DNA of 62,368 nucleotides from Bacteroidia bacterium (GTDB lineage: Bacteria; Bacteroidota; Bacteroidia; Flavobacteriales; Flavobacteriaceae): assembly GCA_030430535.1 (NCBI GenBank), contig JAUIKY010000016.1:1-62368 (forward strand), written 5' to 3'. This document shows, one piece after another, positions 16,520-24,553 of this stretch. Below the pieces are notes generated by a model. The model worked only from the letters and a program-made list of their open reading frames with translations, was not told the origin of the DNA and made no database searches. Made by a program: the position numbers and the translations under genes. The first letter of the stretch is position 1; each line of letters begins with the position of its first letter.

Positions 16520-17917
16520 TCAAATCCGTTCGGCTCTAGGTTTCAAATTGGTGAGTTCCGCTATTTTTATGGGCTCGCCCGATTCGATACTTTTTGTTGC
16601 CGCAATACCGATAAGTACCGACATGGCTCCATCGCGAATACCCGCCGAACGGCCAAGTGGGTCGGGCATGTTGGGGTTAGCGAATAGTTTTTCGTGCAGC
16701 CTTTTGTCGCCGCCACCGTGGCCGCTACGTTCCATGGGCACTTCAATGGTTTTGAAATCGTTCCAGAGGTTGTGGATAATTATAGGTTCGTATTCCAATG
16801 CTTCTTTTGAAGTTTGCTCCATTTCCTTGCGGTGCATTTCGGCTTGGTTCACCGATGTATTTTCGTGGTACGGAATGTGCATCCAAGCTTCAATGCGCCC
16901 TTTGGTGCCGTTAAAGGCCACGCGCCAGCCTTCAAAAGGCGAATAGGTGGTGAGCGAATAGTTTAAAATAACATTGTTTTCGTATTTCACCTGGGCCGAC
17001 ATTTTATCGTAAATATTAATTTCTTTTCGGAATAAACAGTTGTCGCGAATGTAGCCATCATGCTTTTCGTTGTTTACATATAAATCCATGAGGCGTTGGT
17101 TCGTGGTAATGTCCCAATAAAAATCGCAGTCTTTTTTATGGTTACAGGTTCGGCAATTATCGCCAGAAAAAGCGTTGTTGTTTCCGTAGTGTTCCAAATC
17201 GCCATAAGCGAACACTTCGTTGGGGTCGGAGTTTATCCACCAATTCAACAAATCGAAATGGTGTGTCGATTTGTGTACCCATAGCGTTCCGCTGTCTTCA
17301 CGTTGTCCGTGCCATCTTCTAAAATACGAAGCGCCGTGGTAGGTGTTTAGGCACCAATTAAAATCTACCGAAGTTAATTTGCCAATGGTGTTGTTGGCCA
17401 GAAGTTCCTTGATTTTAGTGTTATAAGGGCTCCATCTGTAATTGAAACCCACAATTAGGTTTTTACTCGACCGCCTTTCAGCATCGATAATCGCTTGGCA
17501 TTTTCGTTCGTCAATGGTCAAAGGTTTTTCAGTGAGCACATCGCAGCCCATATCCAAACCCTTGATGATAAATTCATGGTGGTTGGAATCTTTGGTGGTA
17601 ACGATAACCAAATCGGGCTTGGTCTGTAAAATCATTTGCTCGAAATCGGTAAACGTGGGGCAGTTAACGCCAATGTATGTTTTGGCATATTCCAATCGAC
17701 CGGGGTTGTGGTCGCACAGGCCACCAAATTCCAATATTTCCGGAAATTGTTCAACCAAGCGTTTTCCCCAAAAACTGGTGCCCCGAATTCCGGTGCCCAC
17801 CAAAACCACTTTTAGTTTTTCTTTTTTTGAACCGAAATTAAAAGCTGAAACGGGTAAAGCCATTCCGGCTGCAAGTAGGCTAATGGATGATAGGAACTGT
17901 CGTCTGGAGTTTTTCAT
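16520..17917 (-). CDS. Tat-exported Gfo/Idh/MocA-family oxidoreductase
   Basis: NAD(P)-dependent sugar-type oxidoreductase or glycosidase family, 465 aa. The N-terminal twin-arginine signal is SRRQFLSSISLLAAGMA. The Rossmann domain begins LKVVLVGTGIRGTSFWGKRL (~35-55), has VTEKPLTIDE (~128-137) with the family EKP motif, and the C-terminal domain contains WVHKSTHHFDLLNWW. An unusual insertion holds CRTCNHKKDCDFYWD, plus a later Cys, resembling a small metal site. Substrate unknown; Bacteroidota relatives often act on glycans. It stands alone, with ~190 nt on each side. Confidence 0.85.
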   Translation of the reverse strand: MKNSRRQFLSSISLLAAGMALPVSAFNFGSKKEKLKVVLVGTGIRGTSFWGKRLVEQFPEILEFGGLCDHNPGRLEYAKTYIGVNCPTFTDFEQMILQTKPDLVIVTTKDSNHHEFIIKGLDMGCDVLTEKPLTIDERKCQAIIDAERRSSKNLIVGFNYRWSPYNTKIKELLANNTIGKLTSVDFNWCLNTYHGASYFRRWHGQREDSGTLWVHKSTHHFDLLNWWINSDPNEVFAYGDLEHYGNNNAFSGDNCRTCNHKKDCDFYWDITTNQRLMDLYVNNEKHDGYIRDNCLFRKEINIYDKMSAQVKYENNVILNYSLTTYSPFEGWRVAFNGTKGRIEAWMHIPYHENTSVNQAEMHRKEMEQTSKEALEYEPIIIHNLWNDFKTIEVPMERSGHGGGDKRLHEKLFANPNMPDPLGRSAGIRDGAMSVLIGIAATKSIESGEPIKIAELTNLKPRAERI

Positions 17918-18065
17918 AATGTAACGTCTGTTTTGTTAGTTGGTGTTCATAAATATATTGAAATTATTGAAAGTATTTAGCAAAGATTTTGATTTATGGC
18001 GGATATTATTGGCTGATTTTTAATGAGGTACATCGTTCGGTCAAGAGTGATAAATATTTATCGGA

Positions 18066-18098
18066 TTGAAAAAAGGAGTATATTTTTAATTACTTTTG
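18066..18098 (+). promoter_or_regulatory. Probable promoter of ygiQ
   Basis: TTG (18066-18068), 22 nt, TACTTTTG (18091-18098), only 7 nt before the ATG. If used, the mRNA would have almost no leader. Confidence 0.5.
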
Positions 18099-18105
18099 CA
18101 GTGCT

Positions 18106-20049
18106 ATGCAAGAGTTAAAACTTTCAGATTGGTTACCTACCACAAATAAAGAGGTGAAGATTCGCGGATGGGAAACACTAGATGTTATCCTGTTTAGCGG
18201 TGATGCTTATGTGGACCACCCTACTTTTGGGCCGGCCGTAATTGGTCGGTTACTCGAAAGTTTTGGTTTGCGGGTAGCTATCGTTCCCCAGCCCAATGTT
18301 AATGATAACCTTCAGGATTTTGTAAAATTGGGCAAACCCCGATTGTTTTTTGGGGTGACGGGTGGTTGCATGGACCCCATGATTAGTAATTACAACGCCA
18401 ATAAAAAGCGTCGTGATAAAGACGCTTATACGCCCAACGGCGATATTGGGTTCCGTCCCGACTATGCATCAACTGTTTACAGCAATATTTTAAAGGAAAA
18501 ATGGCCGGATACTCCCGTTTTAATTGGCGGGATTGAAGGGTCGTTACGTCGTGTAACGCACTACGACTATTGGAGCGATAAGTTGATGCCTACCATTTTG
18601 GAAACTTCAAAAGCCGATATGTTGGTGTACGGTATGGGCGAGCAACCACTTCGTGAAATTGTGCGTTTGCTAGAAAAAGGGGTGCCTTTTGAAAGTATAA
18701 ACACAGTAAACCAAACGGCGGTACTTTTAAATGATGAAGCCGATATTCCGAAGAACAAAAATTGGGAAGATGTAGAAATAGCTTCTCACGAAACCTGCTT
18801 AAAGGACAAAAAGGCCTATGCCTCCAACTTTAAGGTTATTGAGCAGGAATCGAATAAATTAGCGGCGCGACGCATTTTTCAGAAAGTAGGGAATAAGGTG
18901 TTGATGATCAATCCACCGTATCCCACCATGACCGAAGAAGAAATCGATGCGTCTTTCGATTTGCCGTATACACGTTTGCCGCATCCTAAATACAATAAAC
19001 GCGGGCCCATTCCTGCTTTCGAGATGATTAAATTTTCCATCAATATCCATCGTGGGTGTTTTGGTGGTTGCAGTTTTTGTACCATTTCGGCACACCAGGG
19101 CAAGTTTATTGCTTCGCGCAGTAAAGAATCCATTTTAAAGGAAGTGGATACTGTGGCCAATATGCCCGATTTCAAAGGTTATTTAAGCGATATTGGTGGC
19201 CCAAGTGCGAATATGTACAAAATGAAAGGGAAAATACAATCGATATGCGACAAGTGTGTGGCGCCGAGCTGTATTTCGCCCGTGATTTGCAGCAATCTCG
19301 ATACTTCGCACAAACCGTTAACCGAATTGTACCAAGCGGTTGATAGCCATCCGAAGGTGAAGAAATCGTTTATTGGAAGTGGAATACGCCATGATATGTT
19401 GGTGCCGGAATTTAATAAAAATGCCGACCCTAAAGAATTGGACGATTACACCGAAGAGGTGATGACCAAACACGTATCGGGCAGATTAAAAGTAGCGCCC
19501 GAACATACCAGCGATCCGGTTTTGAAACTCATGCGCAAACCCTCGTTCAGTTACTTCCATAAATTTAAAGACCGTTTCGATAAAATCAACAATAAGCATA
19601 AGTTGAAGCTTCAGTTGATTCCGTATTTTATTTCGAATCATCCGGCGTGCGAAGCGGAGGATATGGCCAACCTTGCTGCCGAAACCAAAGATATGGGCTT
19701 TCAGTTGGAGCAGGTACAAGGGTTTACACCAACCCCCATGACGGTGGCAACGGTTATTTATTATAGTGGTTACCATCCATACACGCTTAAAAAAGTAAAT
19801 ACTCCAAAAACGAGAAAGGAGAAGGACGAACAGCACCGATTCTTCTTTTGGTATAAGGACGAAAACAAAGCGTGGATTAAAAAAACGTTGAATAAGTTGG
19901 GCCGACAGGATTTACTTAAAAAACTCCTTCCGGAAAACGATAATTGGCGTAAAAACAAACCGGGCAAGCCCAAACATACTTTTGACGATGCCGTGCCTTT
20001 TAATCAACGGAAGAATAAGGTTAAATACAAGAAAAGAAAAAAGCGATAA
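18106..20049 (+). CDS. ygiQ: YgiQ-family radical SAM protein
   Basis: Radical SAM enzyme of the YgiQ (UPF0313) family, 647 aa; its reaction is not established. An N-terminal cobalamin-binding-like domain (~25-190, with GDAYVDHPTFG and GGIEGSLRRVTHYDYW) precedes the radical SAM core. The [4Fe-4S] motif is CFGGCSFC (~315-322, C-x3-C-x2-C). A second Cys cluster lies at ~383-396 (CDKCVAPSCISPVIC). The C-terminal tail is very basic (KNKVKYKKRKKR). Closed by the terminator at 20052-20083. Confidence 0.93.
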   Translation: MQELKLSDWLPTTNKEVKIRGWETLDVILFSGDAYVDHPTFGPAVIGRLLESFGLRVAIVPQPNVNDNLQDFVKLGKPRLFFGVTGGCMDPMISNYNANKKRRDKDAYTPNGDIGFRPDYASTVYSNILKEKWPDTPVLIGGIEGSLRRVTHYDYWSDKLMPTILETSKADMLVYGMGEQPLREIVRLLEKGVPFESINTVNQTAVLLNDEADIPKNKNWEDVEIASHETCLKDKKAYASNFKVIEQESNKLAARRIFQKVGNKVLMINPPYPTMTEEEIDASFDLPYTRLPHPKYNKRGPIPAFEMIKFSINIHRGCFGGCSFCTISAHQGKFIASRSKESILKEVDTVANMPDFKGYLSDIGGPSANMYKMKGKIQSICDKCVAPSCISPVICSNLDTSHKPLTELYQAVDSHPKVKKSFIGSGIRHDMLVPEFNKNADPKELDDYTEEVMTKHVSGRLKVAPEHTSDPVLKLMRKPSFSYFHKFKDRFDKINNKHKLKLQLIPYFISNHPACEAEDMANLAAETKDMGFQLEQVQGFTPTPMTVATVIYYSGYHPYTLKKVNTPKTRKEKDEQHRFFFWYKDENKAWIKKTLNKLGRQDLLKKLLPENDNWRKNKPGKPKHTFDDAVPFNQRKNKVKYKKRKKR

Positions 20050-20051
20050 CA

Positions 20052-20083
20052 AAAAAAAAAAAGGATGCATAGGCATCCTTTTT
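20052..20083. terminator. Bidirectional terminator between ygiQ and the lipoprotein gene
   Basis: Stem AAAAAGGATGC / GCATCCTTTTT (20058-20068, 20073-20083) with loop ATAG. It is flanked by A and T runs, so it serves both converging genes. Confidence 0.8.
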
Positions 20084-20102
20084 ACTAGTTAAACTTTCTG
20101 TG

Positions 20103-22604
20103 TTATTCTAAAGTGATAGTTACTTGTGCGGCACCGCTCACATTGGCTAAGTTTCCCCAAGCCTTACAGCCATTATACAAATGGGTTGGTGTGGATTGAG
20201 CCGAATAGGCAGCAACTCCATTTAAAGAATAATAATAGCCATCATCTTCGGTTTGCCTACTAGTTGGAGTCCAACTGTCTGTTCTGCCCAAAAAGGAATT
20301 ATTTATGCTGTATTCAATGACTTTAAGTTCGTAACGAACTGCATTTTCAATTGGAGGTACTTTGAATACCATGAAAGCACCGCAGTTGGTATATGCTCCG
20401 GTTACCGTTGGCCCCCATTGCTCTCTTACTAATGGAATGATTTTGTAAATCTTTTTGTCGTCATTTTTAATGTAGATTTTTGCTTCCACCTCATCGTACA
20501 GTTCGTAGCCCGAGTCGGGTTCTTCTTTTAGCTTTCCATAAATTCTGGCATTAACGGTTTCTACACCTTCCTCCACATCTTCATCGAGTGCTTTGTAATG
20601 AATGCTGTTTGAATTGAAGACGCTAACGAACGTTCCACCGTTTTTAAATTCACCATAAGTGCCGCTTGTTGACCAGTCAATTCTATAATCTAATGATGGA
20701 TTTGAGGTAATGTCTTGACTAAAGTCCGGACGCAATATTTTTAGATTTAAAGTGGTGTTGCCTTCAATGGTGGCTCCGTCAGGTCGAATTTTATATTTAT
20801 AGGACTTCACCTTTAGCTGAAGCGTGTCTATGCCCACTAGGTTACTTTGTTGCCCTGCTTCAACATACACCTTACAAATAATAGTTTCGGTAGCGTCTTC
20901 GGGTACCTCGTCATCATTCAATTTGGTGAGGTAATATACTTCTTCCGAAGAGCTATCGAAACTCGGGCCGCTGTGCCCCAAATCATCATTAAGGGTGCCG
21001 TAAGTGCCGCTAACCTGCCATTGGTATTTAAAATGTTGACCTGAAGCCAGTTCGGTGTTTTTTACTTCAGCTTTTATATATTCTTTAATGTATGGGAAGG
21101 CAACTGGCTCTTTAGGAGTTAAAATTACCGGGTCTTGTTTGGCTTTTACCGTCCATTCCTCCAAAGGCTTTGAGTTTCCTAAATCTTTAACAATCGCGGC
21201 ATAATCGGCTAGTTTGAGTAAACGGTCGGTCCAATCTAAAATTTTGTTCAAATTTTTAAATTTATCAACAGCGCTTTGTGTATTATCAAGCGCGCTGATG
21301 TTGTTTTTGTTGCCAATAGCCGATTTATAATTTAGAACAGCTTCTCTAAAAGCTTCTATAAAGTCTTTTCTTTGCTCACTGATCGTATTGCCGTAAAACC
21401 CATTAAGAAAAGCCTGAAATGCACCTTGTAAGTCGCCTTTTGCTATGGCTTCTGTCATTCCAGGAACAGAAGATGCTCCAGCTTTTATAGTAGCTGTAAG
21501 TCCTTTGAAGTAACTTTCGTCCAATCCATCCAATAGTTTGGCTTCACCTATAAAATCTAAAAACATCGGGAGTATCCAGTCCATGGTAAGTGTTTCGAAA
21601 GTAATATCTTGATAGGCTTGGAGTTCGGGCTGATTGAACAATTTTGAGTTTGGCACCCGCAGTGATGCGCCAACCACACGCACTTTATATATGCTGTAAT
21701 CTTCGTTGTCGTTAAGTTCTAAAGGTACCGGGTCTGTTTCTGTTCTGGAAAATTTAACACCCACACCACTGGCAGCATCGCCAATAATACCGGTTACTTC
21801 GCGTTTTGCTTGGGTGGGGCTTATGGTTGCCGTTTTATCGGTTGGGGTATCGTAGTCTGCTACTTTTTCAATCAAGGTTTCTTCTGGCTGTTCTGTTTTC
21901 TTAATCGCCGTTTTGTAAAAAAAGGCTCTGGCGCGTCTGCGGTATTCATTGGCTATTTTAATGCTTGTGCCATCATCTTCAAATACTTGCAAACCGCTTC
22001 GGATGTCGTTGGCATCAGCTTCAATACTTCTGTAAACCGTAATTTCGTCATCGTCATTTCTTATCAATTCCAATTTTTCGCTCATCCAATCCATAAAACC
22101 TTGGGTATTTATGAAATTGGGATCCGATTCAAATTTGGTTTCCAGTTCGGCAAGTGTTTCATCAAATGATTTTAGAGACGCCGATTGTTTAAAATATTCA
22201 TCTCGAATGGGTTCCTGTAAAAGCATGGTTCCTAAACCGAAATAGTAGGCGGCTTCTAAGGTAGAAGCCAACGATATTTCGGTTTTACCATCGCGGATAA
22301 ACCCCAACATAACGGGTTCATTCTGGGTGTTAACCGCAACGGCTAAGGTACGCTCACCTTCTATATGCGGTATTTTGGAAGTCCCGTTGCCTGTTATCTC
22401 ATTTTCTTCTAAACTTCCAATTACTTTCAGGTCTGAATGCGTTAAGGTGCTCCCTTCGGGAATAACTACGTTAACATTTTTGTAGGTGATGTCTCCTACA
22501 GGTGTTTCGTCTGGTTGGCTTTTGTCATCATCTTTACTGCACGCTATAAGCATAAATAGCGATGCTATTGTTAGTGTCCAGAGGGTTTTGGTTATTGTTT
22601 TCAT
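20103..22604 (-). CDS. Large surface lipoprotein of unknown function
   Basis: 833 aa from the ATG at 22604, which gives a good lipoprotein signal (MKTITKTLWTL...LFMLIAC, Cys ~22 followed by SKDDDKSQPDE). The upstream ATG at 22670 would add 22 residues before the signal and was rejected. Residues ~40-470 have no recognised domain and contain long helices rich in Glu/Lys. Residues ~500-720 hold two Ig-like/PKD-type repeats, each with a (D/S)W(S/Q)(T/V)SGTYG segment (YQWQVSGTYGTL, IDWSTSGTYGEF). The C-terminal ~120 residues form another beta-rich domain with two Cys. Acidic residues after the lipid Cys suggest surface export in Bacteroidota (inference). Transcribed alone. Confidence 0.75.
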   Translation of the reverse strand: MKTITKTLWTLTIASLFMLIACSKDDDKSQPDETPVGDITYKNVNVVIPEGSTLTHSDLKVIGSLEENEITGNGTSKIPHIEGERTLAVAVNTQNEPVMLGFIRDGKTEISLASTLEAAYYFGLGTMLLQEPIRDEYFKQSASLKSFDETLAELETKFESDPNFINTQGFMDWMSEKLELIRNDDDEITVYRSIEADANDIRSGLQVFEDDGTSIKIANEYRRRARAFFYKTAIKKTEQPEETLIEKVADYDTPTDKTATISPTQAKREVTGIIGDAASGVGVKFSRTETDPVPLELNDNEDYSIYKVRVVGASLRVPNSKLFNQPELQAYQDITFETLTMDWILPMFLDFIGEAKLLDGLDESYFKGLTATIKAGASSVPGMTEAIAKGDLQGAFQAFLNGFYGNTISEQRKDFIEAFREAVLNYKSAIGNKNNISALDNTQSAVDKFKNLNKILDWTDRLLKLADYAAIVKDLGNSKPLEEWTVKAKQDPVILTPKEPVAFPYIKEYIKAEVKNTELASGQHFKYQWQVSGTYGTLNDDLGHSGPSFDSSSEEVYYLTKLNDDEVPEDATETIICKVYVEAGQQSNLVGIDTLQLKVKSYKYKIRPDGATIEGNTTLNLKILRPDFSQDITSNPSLDYRIDWSTSGTYGEFKNGGTFVSVFNSNSIHYKALDEDVEEGVETVNARIYGKLKEEPDSGYELYDEVEAKIYIKNDDKKIYKIIPLVREQWGPTVTGAYTNCGAFMVFKVPPIENAVRYELKVIEYSINNSFLGRTDSWTPTSRQTEDDGYYYSLNGVAAYSAQSTPTHLYNGCKAWGNLANVSGAAQVTITLE

Positions 22605-22865
22605 TGTAAAAGGGTATTTTATTGGTTCTTGTTTTATTGATACATCGAGGTAAAATAAAAATGTCATCATTTAATTTTTTGGATGTAACCGAAGTTGTAA
22701 CTCAATTGGGTGTTTTGTAAAAACACCATCGTATTTTGGGTGTATGGAATTAGTATTCTTTAACAGAGCATGTTAAGTCTAGGTTAAACCCCTTTCTGAT
22801 CTTGTTTTTGTAGGTGAAATCTATTAGTTTTAACATAGTTGTTTAATTTAAAACCACAAATAAAA
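22605..22865. other. Divergent intergenic region with a hairpin
   Basis: 261 nt between the divergent lipoprotein and PfpI genes. It contains a perfect 8-bp hairpin GGTGTTTT-GTA-AAAACACC at 22709-22727 without a T run, which may be an operator. No clear TAnnTTTG box with a matching -33 was found. Confidence 0.4.
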
Positions 22866-23426
22866 ATGGAGAATTTAGAAAGAAAGACCGTTGCTATTTT
22901 GGCAACCAATGGATTTGAAGAAAGTGAATTAAGTGAACCCAAAAAGGCCTTAGAAGATGCTGGTGCCGATGTCCACATCGTTTCGCTGGAATCAGGTGAA
23001 ATAAAAGGATGGAAAGACGGAAATTGGAGCAATTCCTATAAAGTCGACAAAACACTCGACGAGGTATCTCATACAAATTATAATGCCTTAATGCTGCCGG
23101 GCGGTTTAATTAACCCAGATACATTAAGGAGGAACGAAAAAGCTGTAAGTTTTGTAAAATCGTTCTTCGAGAATAAAAAACCGGTGGCAGCTATATGCCA
23201 TGCACCTTGGTTGTTGGCTGAAGCCGACGTTTTAAAAGGAAGAAAAGTGACTTCGTTCAATTCCATTAAAACAGATATTGAAAACGCCGGAGCACATTGG
23301 GTTGACCAAGAAGTAGTGGTAGATTCAGGCTTAATAACAAGTCGATCGCCAAAAGATTTGCCAGCCTTCAACTCCAAATTAGTTGAAGAAGTTTATGAAG
23401 GTAAGCATGAGATGCAAACTGCATAG
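22866..23426 (+). CDS. PfpI/DJ-1 family protein (type 1 glutamine amidotransferase-like)
   Basis: 186 aa from the ATG at 22866; the longer frame from a TTG at 22839 was rejected. PfpI/YhbO-type fold: ILATNGFEESEL carries the conserved Glu, and the nucleophile elbow is AICHAPWLL (Cys ~112, His ~113). The C-terminal segment is SGLITSRSPKDLPAFN. Relatives are stress-induced proteins described as proteases, deglycases or chaperones, and the exact activity is debated. It is followed by a bidirectional terminator. Confidence 0.9.
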   Translation: MENLERKTVAILATNGFEESELSEPKKALEDAGADVHIVSLESGEIKGWKDGNWSNSYKVDKTLDEVSHTNYNALMLPGGLINPDTLRRNEKAVSFVKSFFENKKPVAAICHAPWLLAEADVLKGRKVTSFNSIKTDIENAGAHWVDQEVVVDSGLITSRSPKDLPAFNSKLVEEVYEGKHEMQTA

Positions 23427-23445
23427 TATTAGAAATTATAAAATC

Positions 23446-23473
23446 AAAAAGCAGGACCGAAGTCCTGCTTTTT
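23446..23473. terminator. Bidirectional terminator
   Basis: AAAAAGCAGGAC-CGAA-GTCCTGCTTTTT (23446-23473), a perfect 12-bp stem with a CGAA tetraloop. It lies between the PfpI gene and the converging BASS transporter gene. Confidence 0.88.
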
Positions 23474-23585
23474 GTGTTTTTAATCCTTTATTGAAAAAGC
23501 GAAAAATTGTAGTTGTGGAAGGGCTTCGGAGGAATGTCGTGTTCCCTTCAACAAAATGATACTTGCGCTGCCTTAATATAATCGC

Positions 23586-24545
23586 TTATTTCCTTCGTGC
23601 GTGTTTGGAAGCAATAATGCTTATTACCAATATTTGAAACGCATGGAACATCATTATCGGCAGCAAAATAATACCCAGAAACGAAGTGTTTTGAAACAAT
23701 ATTTTTGAAAACACCGTACCATGAACTAAAGATTTTTTGGTGCCGCAAAACTGTGCTGTAATGCGGTCTTCAATATCAAAATTTAATTGTTTTGCAATAA
23801 TCTCTATTATATAATAGATCAACCAAAACAAAAGTATAGCAGCAGCTAAAACAAACAGTAACTTAACCATGCTTAGATTTTCAAATATTTTATCCAAAAA
23901 TGATTTTGAAAAACTTTTATAGATAATCAATAGGATAATACTTTTATCAAATAAGGTGATTTTTTTACTGTGTTTTAAAGCAAAACCACCTAAAAAGCGT
24001 CTCAGTATTAAGCCTAAAATCACTGGAGCCAAAATTTCTAAAAGTAGTTTTTGGTAAACTTCAGCTAAATTATAATCTGTTGATGAGGCATTAAGAAATA
24101 AACCAATCCATAACGGTGTTACTACCACTCCAATCAACCCAGAAATACTCGCGTTAAAAATAGCTGCAGGAATATTCCCTTTGGCTATGGAAACCATAAC
24201 GACAGAAGAAGAAACCGTAGAAGGCAGGGCAGTTAGAAACATAAATGCCAACCAAAGTGTTTTATTGTCTTCCGTTATGAAAGGGTAAGCCGCTAATGCA
24301 ATCAGCGGAAAAATAATGAATGTGGTAACTTGGATTAAACCATGTAATCTCCAGTTTTTTAAGCCGGCTTTTATCTGCTGTGGACTTAATTTTAGTCCGT
24401 AGAAAAAGAAAATTAATGAAACGCCAACGCTACTTACAATATTTAATATTTGAGCGCTTTCGCCTTTGCCCAAATCAGGATAAAAGTATGCCGCTATAAC
24501 AACGGTTATAATGGCTATAACAAATTTGTCTATTTTCAAATTCAA
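23586..24545 (-). CDS. Bile acid:sodium symporter-like (BASS/SBF-like) transporter
   Basis: 319 aa with about ten TM helices. The motif region SLIFFFYGLKLSPQQIKAGL and the later TALPSTVSSSVVMVSIA match the SBF-like (YfeH/P7-type) branch of the BASS superfamily, which moves organic anions with sodium. Substrate unknown. The only fitting start is a TTG at 24545 (TTG AAT TTG AAA), 8 nt after the polA stop. It is therefore probably co-transcribed with polA and weakly initiated. Confidence 0.8.
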   Translation of the reverse strand: MNLKIDKFVIAIITVVIAAYFYPDLGKGESAQILNIVSSVGVSLIFFFYGLKLSPQQIKAGLKNWRLHGLIQVTTFIIFPLIALAAYPFITEDNKTLWLAFMFLTALPSTVSSSVVMVSIAKGNIPAAIFNASISGLIGVVVTPLWIGLFLNASSTDYNLAEVYQKLLLEILAPVILGLILRRFLGGFALKHSKKITLFDKSIILLIIYKSFSKSFLDKIFENLSMVKLLFVLAAAILLFWLIYYIIEIIAKQLNFDIEDRITAQFCGTKKSLVHGTVFSKILFQNTSFLGIILLPIMMFHAFQILVISIIASKHARRK

Positions 24546-24553
24546 TAAAAATA

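Noticed and set aside
17442-17924. 160-codon open frame opposite the Gfo/Idh/MocA gene
   Set aside because: Shadow of a well-supported gene; its composition follows the reverse complement of that gene.
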